From Desulfobacteraceae bacterium (lineage in GTDB: Bacteria; Desulfobacterota; Desulfobacteria; Desulfobacterales; Desulfosarcinaceae): a DNA stretch of 62,514 bases. The position numbers were made by a program, and so were the translations under genes. Shown one piece after another: positions 34,361-43,652 of this stretch (positions are counted from its first letter, which is position 1; every line of letters begins with the position of its first letter). The notes below the pieces were generated by a model that saw nothing but the letters and a program-made list of their open reading frames with translations, searched no databases and was not told the DNA's origin. The stretch is taken from NCBI GenBank assembly GCA_013003715.1, contig JABDIN010000058.1, positions 1 through 62,514 on the forward strand. The letters run 5' to 3'.

Positions 34361-36517
34361 TCACCTCACGGGCATATCTATTGTCACAGTGGTACCAACG
34401 GTGTTTCGACGTTTGAACTCTATATGTCCATCCATTTTCTGGAGCAGGTTCTTTGCAATTGAAAGACCCAGACCTGCGTGATTTTCTCCTTTGGTACTGA
34501 CGGTAGTTTTAAACAGCCGGTGCTTGATCTCGTCCGGAATCCCTACTCCCTCATCACGGATATCCACCCGCACGACGCCACGCTGTGCACCAGCGGGATT
34601 AATAAGTCCGTTTCCGTTGTTATTTGGCCGGTACTGGCTCCTGATGAGCAGGTTTCCGCCCCGGGGCATGGCTTCGATTCCGTTTTTTACAATGTTGATG
34701 ACGATCTGTTTGAAAGCGTTTTTATCACACTCCATGTTCGGTAGGGAAGGATCAAGTTCCAGTTTTAACATAATATTGGAATGGCGCCGAAGTGATTCCT
34801 CCATAATTTTCGCCAGATCCGATAACAAGGCATTGATATCAATCTGTTTATTCTGCCCGCTATCCGGTTCGACGGCCGACGGCAAGAGATTGATGATCGA
34901 TGAGACCCGGTCGATCTCTTCATTGATGATGTCGATTTCATCGATGGCAATGTTTTCATCGGACAGTTTCTGGGCCAGAACCTTGAGGTAATTTTTGATG
35001 ATGCTCAGCGGATTGTTGATCTCGTGTCTGACTTGGCTGGAGATGGCGGTGGTGGATTCCGCCGCCGGTTCCACCTTTTTTGGGCTGGTCTGTGGTGGTT
35101 CGTCACTGATTGTTTCGAACAAATTGATGGATAATTCCGTAAACATGCTCAATAAACGATGCTGGGGGGCCAGGAATTCCAGATCGGCACGGTTCAAGGC
35201 AATGGCGAAGACGCCGTAAATTCGATCGGAAGTCGTTACCGGCAGGCAGAGCACGCCCTCCCGGCCCAGGTAGGCAATAATCTGGTGATCCAGAACCGCT
35301 ATGTCCGCAGCCGGCTCCTGCTGAAAAGAATCCAGCATCTTCCCCTGCTGCATGGAACGGACAATCAAGCTCTGCGACACATCCACCGGTACGATTAAAT
35401 CATCGGCGATGGTCAACTGGTGGTCGGCATCCGTTATCTTGCCGATCAGGTTGCCTGACTGGGCATCGAATTCAAAATAAATGACCTGGCCGACATTAAA
35501 TATGGCCTTTAAACCCTGGTAAATTGCCGTTAAAACGTTGTCCCGGGTTTTGGCCTTCACCAAATTGCGTAGCGTACCGGCCAACAGCGCATAATCCTGA
35601 ACTTCCAAAGACAGATACCGAATCTGATCCTTGTCTTCAACGGTTAGATTATCCGTATATTTACCGTCGCGGGATGCCAATGCCACCCCCAGGGACCGCG
35701 CCACCTCCTCAACCTTTTTTTTACATTGTGCGGCAAAGGCCTCAGTTTCGGTGGTTTGAAAACCAAAAAGTTCCCGGGCCAGCTCAAGGCCGGTTTCATA
35801 AGTGTCACCGGTCATTCGGCACAGATTGTTGGCCACATGCACGATCTTGACCAGTGGCAGTGCAACTTTTATCTTGCCTTTGGGTTCGTGATGGTATCGA
35901 ACCGCATCCACAATAAAATTGTGCAGGTTCCACCGGTATAAAAGATCAGCCCCGATGGCGCTGTGACTGCCGCCCAACAACATCTCGCCGGTAACTTCCA
36001 GTTCCGGTTGTTCACGTGTGATTTCGTAGATGTTCGCATATACTTCCGGAGAATTGGCCCACAGAAAAAGCTTTCCGATATCATGCAGCAATCCGGCAAG
36101 AAACGCCTCTTCCTGCTGATTATAGCCCATCCTGAGTGCTATGGTGCCCGATAATACCGCGCACTCAAGGGAATGCCACCAGAACATTTTCTGATTGAAC
36201 AATTTTTGTTCGCTATGATTATTCGTGGACTCCCGGACAGCGGATGTAATTGCAATATTTGAAATTGCATTTGTCCCGGCGATCGCTATTGCCTGATCCA
36301 CATTTCGAATTTTTTGGTGGGACTGCGAATTTGTCGGCTGAATCAGACAAAAAACCTTGGCACATAAGGCTGGATCCAGCTTAATGATGCTTGCCGCTTT
36401 TTTTGAATCAATATTGCCATCGCTGCATGCGGATATCAATTTGAGAAGGATGTGGGGCAGAGATGGTAAATTGATACTGGTCGACAATTGTTTTTCTTGT
36501 GAGTATTCGTTGAGCAT
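34361..36517 (-). CDS. HDOD-GAF histidine kinase
   Basis: From ATG 36517 the product is 718 residues; the frame continues to a TTG at 36556, and neither start has a good ribosome site. An HDOD domain fills residues ~10-210 (LPSLPHILLKLISACSDGNI, then EEAFLAGLLHDIGKLFLWAN). A GAF-like domain lies near ~300-450. The DHp helix carries RHEINNPLSII (His near 498), and the ATPase domain has VKNGIEAMPRGGNLL, DEGVGIPDEI and AGLGLSIAKNLL. It probably integrates an internal signal and feeds the downstream hybrid kinase, whose gene overlaps its stop. Confidence 0.87.
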   Translation of the reverse strand: MLNEYSQEKQLSTSINLPSLPHILLKLISACSDGNIDSKKAASIIKLDPALCAKVFCLIQPTNSQSHQKIRNVDQAIAIAGTNAISNIAITSAVRESTNNHSEQKLFNQKMFWWHSLECAVLSGTIALRMGYNQQEEAFLAGLLHDIGKLFLWANSPEVYANIYEITREQPELEVTGEMLLGGSHSAIGADLLYRWNLHNFIVDAVRYHHEPKGKIKVALPLVKIVHVANNLCRMTGDTYETGLELARELFGFQTTETEAFAAQCKKKVEEVARSLGVALASRDGKYTDNLTVEDKDQIRYLSLEVQDYALLAGTLRNLVKAKTRDNVLTAIYQGLKAIFNVGQVIYFEFDAQSGNLIGKITDADHQLTIADDLIVPVDVSQSLIVRSMQQGKMLDSFQQEPAADIAVLDHQIIAYLGREGVLCLPVTTSDRIYGVFAIALNRADLEFLAPQHRLLSMFTELSINLFETISDEPPQTSPKKVEPAAESTTAISSQVRHEINNPLSIIKNYLKVLAQKLSDENIAIDEIDIINEEIDRVSSIINLLPSAVEPDSGQNKQIDINALLSDLAKIMEESLRRHSNIMLKLELDPSLPNMECDKNAFKQIVINIVKNGIEAMPRGGNLLIRSQYRPNNNGNGLINPAGAQRGVVRVDIRDEGVGIPDEIKHRLFKTTVSTKGENHAGLGLSIAKNLLQKMDGHIEFKRRNTVGTTVTIDMPVR

Positions 36518-36556
36518 CGGCGCAATCAATTGAAGTCTAACCCGGCTCCGTTTCAA

Positions 36557-37003
36557 AAAGCGGTGCTTCAGCCATGGACTGAGTTAAATTAAAGTCGCAA
36601 CCATCGTCACTTTGAATTCGCAAAATCCGGTCAACCCGACATGGGCTGCAACAAAAGAGCACGTGGCTCTTTGTTATCTGTAAACACGAAAGATGACCTC
36701 AGGGCACCGACTGCCATTAACATTGTCTGGTTTGCGCTGTCCTCTATCAGTATAACCCACATACTCGCACCATTACAGGTACCGTATGCCGAGGATGCCC
36801 AAGGCTCACCCTTACCTATGCCATTCATCATTAAATGACTAAATCGCAATCCTGTCAAGAGAAACGAATACTATTTTTCAACTTTTTCCTGAATAACCCG
36901 CTCATAATATTCTAATATCCATACACCACCACTTACCGGTCCGGTTGAAGGGGTCGCTCCACGCTGTCTACTCCGGAGAAGAAAAATATGCTTATGGAAG
37001 CAT
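36557..37003. other. Intergenic region with decayed or unrecognised sequence
   Basis: About 450 bp separate the HDOD kinase and creatininase genes. Overlapping frames of 65-75 codons occur on both strands (36631-36858 minus, 36641-36838 plus) but neither has a recognisable domain or a ribosome site. A bulged hairpin AACAAAAGAGC / GCTCTTTGTT lies at 36650-36675. The segment at about 36985-37006 may be the remnant of the missing creatininase N-terminus. Confidence 0.35.
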
Positions 37004-37012
37004 TGAGAGCCG

Positions 37013-37642
37013 TTGACTGCAATGGCCAGGGCCATCACATGTAAAAATAACAGGGTTGGAAAAGCCATGGATGTTCTGGTGGCCCCCACGCTGTGTTATG
37101 GTATTTCACCGCACCACATGGCGTTTAAGGGTACCATCACCCTGGGAACAGATACCTTGATAGCGATAATATCGGATGTGACACGGTCCCTCGTAGCCCA
37201 TGGATTCAAACGGATCGTGTTCATCAACGGCCATGGTGGTAACACCAACGCCGTTATGGCGGCACTGACTCGGATGAAGGCCGAAAATCTTCCGGGGCTG
37301 TTCAAATTAATATCCTGGTATGAACTCGAAGAGGTCGAGGCGGTTACAAAGTCGCTGTTCAAAGACCAGGAAGGCCAACATGCCACACCCGGTGAAGTCT
37401 CCATCACCCGTTATGTGCGGCCGGATGAATTTGACAACAAACCCACGGAAGTGGTGCCGGTTGACAATCCGGATTATTACTGGCCGCTTACCCCCGCTGA
37501 AATGCGCCGTGTTTTTCCGGATGGCCGGATGAATTCGGCCCCCTGGCTTGCCTCGGCAGACCATGGGAAAATACTGGTGAAAACAGCTGTGACCGCCATT
37601 CAACAACAGATCGAACGCTTGTCTGAAATGGAAATATACTGA
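37013..37642 (+). pseudogene. Creatininase-family amidohydrolase, N-terminally truncated
   Basis: The frame from TTG 37013 (209 residues) matches the central and C-terminal creatininase fold: VLVAPTLCYGISPHHMAFKG, RIVFINGHGGNTNAVMAAL, QHATPGEVSITRYVRPDEF. Family members normally begin with ~50 more residues, including E-Q-H-G-x-H-L-P...T-D, which supplies metal ligands Glu, His and Asp. Here an in-frame TGA at 37004 closes the frame. Just upstream, another frame reads YGSIESR, which may be a trace of the lost VGSxEQHG segment. Without those ligands the enzyme should be inactive, so I call it a decayed gene. Confidence 0.65.
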
Positions 37643-37785
37643 GCCCCGGATGTCACCCCCCAATACTTCATCTGTAAACTGGTAGACCTATACTACCATT
37701 AATCCCCCTTTTATTCCCCATTGAACCGCTCCTGTTTCTTCTTACTTTACTGTGGAAACCGTAAAAGACAATAAAGGAGTAAGGG

Positions 37786-38997
37786 ATGAACACAATAGAC
37801 AACCATAGCAGCGCAGATATTTTCTTCCAGATCAGATGGGATGAATACAAGGTGCGGCACACCGAGGCCTTGCACGCCCGGAACGTGAACCTGTGGCGGG
37901 ACGTATTGCCGGACGTGGTCCGGGCGGCCATGATCGGAACGACGAGTGGTGACCTGATGTCCTTTGAGTTCAATCCCGGTGATATCGTACCCGCGTTTTC
38001 AAGCAAGGATGCCCCGGTGTTTAAAAACGGACAATTCAACCGTGACTTTACGGATGACAGGCGCATAAATCCACGGCAGGGACGTTTTTTCCCCAAGGGC
38101 ATACTGGATGATGTTCCGGGAATCTTCAAAGCCAATATCACACCGTTCCGGCTGGTGGGCATTGAAAATGGTCACATCCACACGGATTTCAATCATCCCC
38201 TGTCACGCCATCCACTAAACCTGTCAGCCACCATAAGCCATATCCGGAATAATGATGATAAACAAGGGGGCACCGTGCACCATTGGATGGAGGAACTGAC
38301 CGAAGGTCCCGGCATGCAGGCACAGTGGAATCAGGAGCCGACTGATTTTTTCTCAGACGATCCGTTCGCCCGTGAAGACGAAACCGCTGATGCAGTTTTC
38401 TACGAACCGGCACGCATGGTACACCACCTGGATCGGATGGCGCGTGATATTGTCCGGTCGATTTACCACAGGCACCTGGAAGACGACATGGATGTTCTGG
38501 ACTTGATGAGCAGTTGGGCAACCCACCTGCCTGAAAAATTTTCTCCTGGCATACTGGCCGGGTTGGGCATGAATGAAGCTGAACTACGCGAAAATAAAAA
38601 TCTCACAGACCGGCAGGTATCTGATCTTAACCACCGTCCGGTTCTGCCTTATGCGGATAGCCGTTTCGATGTGGTGTTGTGTACGGTTTCCGTGGAATAC
38701 CTGACAAAACCGGTGGACGTGTTTCAGGAGGTGGCCAGGGTTCTCAAGCCCGGCGGACACTTTATCTTAACATTCTCAAACCGGTGGTTTCAACCCAAGG
38801 TGGTTCGTATATGGACGGAGCTGCACGAATTTGAACGGCTGGGGCTGGTGTTAGAGTATTTCCGGCGTTCCGGATCATTCGAACAACTGGAAACCTACAC
38901 GATTCGTGGCTTACCCCGTCCCCGCAATGATAAGTATTTTCCGAAGCTGCGCTTTTCCGATCCGGTGTATGCGGCATGGGGTCGGCGGCGAGGGTAA
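37786..38997 (+). CDS. FKBP-like / methyltransferase fusion protein
   Basis: This 403-residue soluble protein starts at an ATG after AAAGGAGTAAGGG. The N-terminal ~160 residues are FKBP/SlyD-like: a peptide near 120-150 reads ITPFRLVGIENGHIHTDFNH then PLSRHPLNL, matching the end of the SlyD insert and the last FKBP strand. Residues ~200-403 form a class I methyltransferase variant in which motif I is VLDLMSSWATHLP rather than DxGxGxG. It then has LPYADSRFDVVLCTVSVEYL and VARVLKPGGHFILTFSN. The fusion could place a folding or peptide-binding module next to a methyltransferase. The substrate is unknown. Confidence 0.75.
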   Translation: MNTIDNHSSADIFFQIRWDEYKVRHTEALHARNVNLWRDVLPDVVRAAMIGTTSGDLMSFEFNPGDIVPAFSSKDAPVFKNGQFNRDFTDDRRINPRQGRFFPKGILDDVPGIFKANITPFRLVGIENGHIHTDFNHPLSRHPLNLSATISHIRNNDDKQGGTVHHWMEELTEGPGMQAQWNQEPTDFFSDDPFAREDETADAVFYEPARMVHHLDRMARDIVRSIYHRHLEDDMDVLDLMSSWATHLPEKFSPGILAGLGMNEAELRENKNLTDRQVSDLNHRPVLPYADSRFDVVLCTVSVEYLTKPVDVFQEVARVLKPGGHFILTFSNRWFQPKVVRIWTELHEFERLGLVLEYFRRSGSFEQLETYTIRGLPRPRNDKYFPKLRFSDPVYAAWGRRRG

Positions 38998-39081
38998 CAT
39001 GGGGCTGATCTGCTGAATTCTGTTGGAATTTGCCCTCATTACCCGAAGAACCTTTGGGCATCCACTAAATAGGAGTATTTG

Positions 39082-40614
39082 ATGAATCAAAAACCCATAC
39101 TGGTTGCCGGCGCCACAGGCTATGTGGCCGGAAGATTGATACCGGCATTGCTTGGAGAGGGATACCGGGTAAGGGCTGTCACCCGTTCCGTTAAAAAAAC
39201 CGGTGGCAGGCCCTGGTCAAATCATCCCAATCTCCAGTGGATCCGGGCGGATGTGTTGGATAAAGCGTCCTTGTCACACGCCGCCAGGGGATGCAGCGCC
39301 GCCTACTACCTCGTGCATTCCATGATTGCCCGGAAGCATCAATATGCCGACGCAGACCGGGTCGGAGCACAGCATATGGTTGAGGTGGCTGAAGCCGAAG
39401 GCATCGACCGCATCATCTATTTAGGCGGATTGGGGGAACAGGATCATCCAAGAATCAGCCCGCACCTTCGCTCCCGTCATGAGGTCGGCCGTGTGCTGAG
39501 CAGTGGCAAAGTACCGGTCACGATCCTGCGGGCAGCCATGATTCTCGGTTCGGGAAGCGCATCCTTTGAAATTCTGAGATACCTGGTGGAGCGGCTGCCG
39601 GTGATGCTGACCCCGAAGTGGGTGGATACGCCGTCACAACCCATTGCCATCGGCAACGTGGTCCACTATTTGGTCCGGTGTTTAACCTCCGATCAGCTGT
39701 TGGGCGGCACATTTGATATTGGTGGTCCGGAGGTGATGACCTACAAAAATTTAATTGATCTGTTTGCGCGGACCGCACATTTGCCCAAACGTCGGGTCCT
39801 GCCCGTACCCGTGCTTTCGCCGGGGTTGAGTGCCCGCTGGATACATCTGGTCACCCCAGTGCCCGCAGCGATTGCGCTGCCGCTGACCCAGGGATTAAGC
39901 ATTCCGACCACCTGCATCGAAAACCGGATCAGGGAAATCATACCTCAACGATTGATCACCTGTGAGGAAGCCATGCAAAACGCCCTGGCCGGAAAAGATT
40001 ATATCCCGGGAATCAATTGCCCGGTCTCCGATGGACAGGTAACCGCCGAGTGGGCCGCCGACGGAGATGCGGCCTGGGCAAATGGTACGGTGTTTCAGGC
40101 GGGTTTTCGATCCGTCCTGTCAACTCCGGTAGCCGATGTATGGGAAGAGATACGGAAAATCGGTGGTGGAAACGGCTATTTCTTTGCGGACTGGTTATGG
40201 AAAATCCGTGGATTTCTGGACAAGTTGGCCGGGGGTAGAGGTTTGCAGGCCGGGATCCGCAGGGCCGATCCCCTGCAAGTCGGGGACACGATGGATTTTT
40301 GGCGGATCCTGACCATTGAACCGCTTCGTCGCCTTGTTCTGGCCGCGGAAATGAAAATGCCCGGAGAAGCGACCATGGAAATCCAACTTGACGGCAGGAA
40401 AGACGGCACCACACAATTGAGTATCATTTCACGGTTCATCCCCAGGGGACTTGGGGGTATATGTTACTGGTATTTCATGTACCCGGCACATTACCTGGTG
40501 TTTCGTGGCATGTTGACGGGGGTTGGAAAAAAGCTGAACGCCCGAATGATTCACGGTCCTGAAAGTTTCCCACCGGAATCATACGGTACCTGTCCCATGT
40601 CCCTAAGAGCATGA
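39082..40614 (+). CDS. SDR-type NAD(P)-binding protein with DUF2867 domain
   Basis: ATG 39082 follows AGGAG and gives 510 residues. The N-terminal half is an atypical short-chain dehydrogenase (NmrA-like) with PILVAGATGYVAGRLIPALL and a catalytic-type YYLVHSM. It continues through GTFDIGGPEVMTYKNLIDLF. The C-terminal half (from ~residue 335, GFRSVLSTPVADVWEEIRK) is a DUF2867 domain, a START-like fold that may bind a lipid. Such two-domain proteins are common and uncharacterised in bacteria. The N-terminal dinucleotide site looks intact. Confidence 0.85.
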   Translation: MNQKPILVAGATGYVAGRLIPALLGEGYRVRAVTRSVKKTGGRPWSNHPNLQWIRADVLDKASLSHAARGCSAAYYLVHSMIARKHQYADADRVGAQHMVEVAEAEGIDRIIYLGGLGEQDHPRISPHLRSRHEVGRVLSSGKVPVTILRAAMILGSGSASFEILRYLVERLPVMLTPKWVDTPSQPIAIGNVVHYLVRCLTSDQLLGGTFDIGGPEVMTYKNLIDLFARTAHLPKRRVLPVPVLSPGLSARWIHLVTPVPAAIALPLTQGLSIPTTCIENRIREIIPQRLITCEEAMQNALAGKDYIPGINCPVSDGQVTAEWAADGDAAWANGTVFQAGFRSVLSTPVADVWEEIRKIGGGNGYFFADWLWKIRGFLDKLAGGRGLQAGIRRADPLQVGDTMDFWRILTIEPLRRLVLAAEMKMPGEATMEIQLDGRKDGTTQLSIISRFIPRGLGGICYWYFMYPAHYLVFRGMLTGVGKKLNARMIHGPESFPPESYGTCPMSLRA

Positions 40615-40641
40615 TCAAATAGCCTGGGATTAACACCATGT

Positions 40642-40845
40642 CTACGCACCGGTCAGCGGTGCCATCTTCAGGCGCTGTCCCATGGAGATCATTCTGTCAC
40701 CAACCCAAACCCGGTATTGCATCAGCAAGCTTTTACGTTTTGGTTTCACGGCGTTGATCATCCGGATCCGATCGGCTTCTTCCAATAGCCTCCGATGATG
40801 ATCCCGTGCCATAAATTCTTCTCTTGAAAATGCATAAAACATCAT
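40642..40845 (-). CDS. Small basic hypothetical protein
   Basis: Starting at ATG 40845, which follows GAGGCAGGGACAA, the product is 67 residues: MMFYAFSREEFMARDHHRRL, then a basic stretch (AVKPKRKSLLMQ) and a C-terminal RMISMGQRLKMAP. It is charged, has no membrane segment and matches no family I know. The gene lies 58 bp downstream of the MocR-type regulator on the same strand and may be cotranscribed with it. Confidence 0.5.
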   Translation of the reverse strand: MMFYAFSREEFMARDHHRRLLEEADRIRMINAVKPKRKSLLMQYRVWVGDRMISMGQRLKMAPLTGA

Positions 40846-40903
40846 TTGTCCCTGCCTCTTTCGTGCCGGGTGTGAATCCGTCCGGCACCTGAAGCCAACG
40901 GCA

Positions 40904-42424
40904 TCACGATACTTGTTTTTTGCCTGTCCGACGGCCACGGTTCATCGTATCCAGACACCGTGCTATCCGGTTAATCCCCTCTTGGATTTGCTGTTCGTCC
41001 AGATTGGCGATGGACAACCGGAAATAGATGCCACCGGGATCTCCATAAAAGTGTGTGCTACCGGGTAAAACACCGACCCCATGTTCGGTCATCTTTTTCA
41101 CCATCAATTGCTCGTCACCATCCCATCGTTTCAATCGAACCCAGATGGTGTACCCGCCAGCCGGACGGGACCAGTCCACATGTTTACCGGAAAATTCGGT
41201 TGCCATGGCGTCCAGGGCAGTGGTCATGCGTTTTCGATAAATGCGATGTATCCGCTGGATATGACGGTCATAATGCCCTTGTCTGCAAAACCGGTCCAGG
41301 GCGGCCTGATCCACCTGGTTGCCGGACAATATCAGCGCACGCTGGATGGGCCGCAGACGCTCGATCACCTCCCGGTCCGCGGCAATCCACCCTATCCGCA
41401 ATCCTGGAAACAATACCTTTGAGAACGTACCGATATAAATAACGATTTTTCCATGGTCCATGGACTTGATGGGGAGCACGGCTTTACCGAAATATTTCAT
41501 CTCCTCTTCAAAACCATCCTCCACAAGCGGTACCCGGTAACGGTCGCATATCCGCAGCAACCGCTCCCGGTGCCCCTGGTCAGTGGTGATCCCCGTAGGA
41601 TTATGGAAATTGGGCATGGTATAGATCAGGGCCGGTCGGCGGACTGATAAGCGCTTTTCCAGGGCATCCAGATCCATTCCGTCCCCGTTCATAGGGGCGT
41701 TGACCAGCCTCACGTTGCTCAACCTGAAAACGGACAATGCCCTGGAATAAGTAGGTGTTTCGAGGATGATGGCATCACCCGGCCCGGTCAGCAATTTGGC
41801 CAGCAGTTCAAGCGCATTCTGGGCGCCGGTGGTGATCATGATCTCATCCGGGGAGATCCTGATTTGATGCAACCGCATGCGCTCGGAAATATATTGCCGC
41901 AAGGGTTTGTATCCCAAAGGATCACCATACTCTAGAAGATCGGTCCCCTTGTCCGTCAGCACGTGGTTCATGCTTTTTCGAAATGCCTCCACCGGGAACA
42001 GGCGGCTGTCCGGCGCCAGGGGGATGAAATTTATCATTTCCGAATCCATTGAAACCGGCTCCGGCATAAGGGCCTGTTCGGCCTCATAAGCCTGGAGCAG
42101 CTCCTCACTGGCCGGTGTGACACGCATGGACCAGTCGATGCGGCCCGGAGTCGTGGCCGGTCCTTCACCGGCGATTTTGGGCCGCGGCCGCACAGTGGAA
42201 TAGGACCCCGGCGTGCTATCCACATACCCCAAGGCCCAAAGTTCCTGGTAGGCTTTGTAGACGGTAGAACGATTCACCGAAAGCCGGTCGGCCATGTTGC
42301 GCGTTGACGGCAGGCGATCCCCGGGTTTGAGGGCCTTCCTGTCCACGAGGGACATTATCTGATCCATAATCTGGCGGAACATCGGCCGGTTGGATGAATC
42401 GTCAATTCTCAGGATAAGGGGCAT
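40904..42424 (-). CDS. MocR-type regulator (GntR helix-turn-helix plus aminotransferase)
   Basis: This 506-residue protein fuses a GntR winged helix (residues ~10-75, LPSTRNMADRLSVNRSTVYK, then AYQELWALGYVDSTPGSY) to a fold-type-I aminotransferase domain. The PLP-lysine segment is YIGTFSKVLFPGLRIGW; other family motifs are MITTGAQNALELLAKLL and YTMPNFHNPTGI. MocR/PdxR-type proteins use PLP or an amino-acid adduct as effector and often control B6 or amino-acid genes. The divergent GAF gene lies 355 bp away. The regulon cannot be told from the sequence. Confidence 0.9.
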   Translation of the reverse strand: MPLILRIDDSSNRPMFRQIMDQIMSLVDRKALKPGDRLPSTRNMADRLSVNRSTVYKAYQELWALGYVDSTPGSYSTVRPRPKIAGEGPATTPGRIDWSMRVTPASEELLQAYEAEQALMPEPVSMDSEMINFIPLAPDSRLFPVEAFRKSMNHVLTDKGTDLLEYGDPLGYKPLRQYISERMRLHQIRISPDEIMITTGAQNALELLAKLLTGPGDAIILETPTYSRALSVFRLSNVRLVNAPMNGDGMDLDALEKRLSVRRPALIYTMPNFHNPTGITTDQGHRERLLRICDRYRVPLVEDGFEEEMKYFGKAVLPIKSMDHGKIVIYIGTFSKVLFPGLRIGWIAADREVIERLRPIQRALILSGNQVDQAALDRFCRQGHYDRHIQRIHRIYRKRMTTALDAMATEFSGKHVDWSRPAGGYTIWVRLKRWDGDEQLMVKKMTEHGVGVLPGSTHFYGDPGGIYFRLSIANLDEQQIQEGINRIARCLDTMNRGRRTGKKQVS

Positions 42425-42779
42425 GGGTCCTCCGTGATCGAATGATAGTTTTCGGTCAATACGGGGTCAACCATAGCCTTGCAATCGGTTGTTCGCAACC
42501 ACCGATTTTCGTCTATTTTTAGCCAACCAATTTAAAATTTTCCCCTCAATTGGGGTGTTTAAAAACAGAGTGCCTTGCCCTTTGAGGTGTGTGCGGAAAA
42601 TAGAACCAAATTGTACAGAGAAAAAGGTTGTATAAAAATCAACCCCTTGGTAATTCTAGAAAAGCATCACGAACACCTGCGCTTCAACTTCTAACTCACC
42701 TGACCCGGTGCCGTTTTCGAAACGTTTTCTATTCTCCTTGCAGCGCTACACAAAAACATATCACGACTAGGAAGGGGCC
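42425..42779. other. Divergent intergenic region, MocR / GAF protein
   Basis: No gene was recognised in these ~355 bp. A small hairpin (GGTTG, TTCG loop, CAACC) lies at 42487-42500 inside an outer AATCGGT / ACCGATT repeat (42483-42507). At 60-80 bp upstream of the MocR start it could be an autoregulatory site. CTAGGAAGGGG precedes the GAF gene. Confidence 0.4.
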
Positions 42780-43640
42780 ATGCCCGTATTGCCGCGCCAT
42801 GGTGACCGTACCAAAAAGGCACCGGAACCTGATTTGCAAAGGGAGAAAACCGGCGATGTTTCCCGTCAACTCGCCACGGAAATCAACGCTCTGATTTCAC
42901 TGGGCAAAAACACATCTCTTGCGGCTTCGCCATCGCAAATGGCAGATGCGGCACTGGGAACCATCATAGATGTTGTGCAACCGGATTTTGGTATTTTGTA
43001 CCAGCGATCAGGCAATGTGTTGAACAGTTTGGGTATCAAGTCAAACCGGGATGACATCAAAATGCCTGATATGGAGCAACTAAAGGCAGGGGAGTGCTTA
43101 TGCGGACTCGCCGGAAACGGCGTGGCGGTCTTTTCCGAAAACATTCACACGGATAACCGGTGCACCAAAAACACGTGTAAAGCGGCCGGTTTCCATTCCT
43201 TCGCGGCCATGCCTTTGGTTCAGGACGCCGGTGTTATCGGTGTTCTGGCCATTGCATCCAAAGCTACCCGCAATTTTTCACTACAAGCGCCCTTCCTGGA
43301 AGCCTTGTCACACCAGGCTGCCATTGGCCTGAACAATTGTCTTTTATACGCAAAGGTGAAATCCCGGGCCGCTGAACTGGAGAAACAAGTCAAAGCGCTG
43401 ACTCGCGATCGCAAGGCACGGAAAAAGATGGCGGTGGCATTTGGAGACAAGGACGCCAAACAATTGTGCGGAATGTTGCCCATTTGCTCATCGTGTAAAA
43501 AGATCCGCGATAGTGCCGCTTCATGGCACCAAATCGAAAAGTACATATGTGATCGCTCTGATGCCCAATTCAGCCACAGTCTTTGTCCGGACTGTTCAAA
43601 AGTAATCTATCCGGGTCTCGAGTATCCGGATGTATTTTAA
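42780..43640 (+). CDS. GAF domain protein with C-terminal Cys4 motif
   Basis: This 286-residue soluble protein has a GAF domain (about residues 35-195: QMADAALGTIIDVVQPDFGI, CKAAGFHSFAAMPLVQDAGV, GVLAIASKATRNFS). A helical linker follows (~196-235). The C-terminal segment has two CxxC pairs (PICSSCKKIRD ... LCPDCSKVIYP). This tail is often found at the ends of sensor kinases and diguanylate cyclases and looks like a small zinc-binding or redox module. No output domain is present, so it probably acts through protein contacts. Confidence 0.75.
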   Translation: MPVLPRHGDRTKKAPEPDLQREKTGDVSRQLATEINALISLGKNTSLAASPSQMADAALGTIIDVVQPDFGILYQRSGNVLNSLGIKSNRDDIKMPDMEQLKAGECLCGLAGNGVAVFSENIHTDNRCTKNTCKAAGFHSFAAMPLVQDAGVIGVLAIASKATRNFSLQAPFLEALSHQAAIGLNNCLLYAKVKSRAAELEKQVKALTRDRKARKKMAVAFGDKDAKQLCGMLPICSSCKKIRDSAASWHQIEKYICDRSDAQFSHSLCPDCSKVIYPGLEYPDVF

Positions 43641-43652
43641 AACGGGTAAGCA

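Noticed and set aside
36631-36858. A 75-codon minus-strand ORF in the gap before the creatininase remnant
   Set aside because: It has no ribosome site or recognised domain, and a similar plus-strand frame overlaps it. It is too weak to list as a gene.
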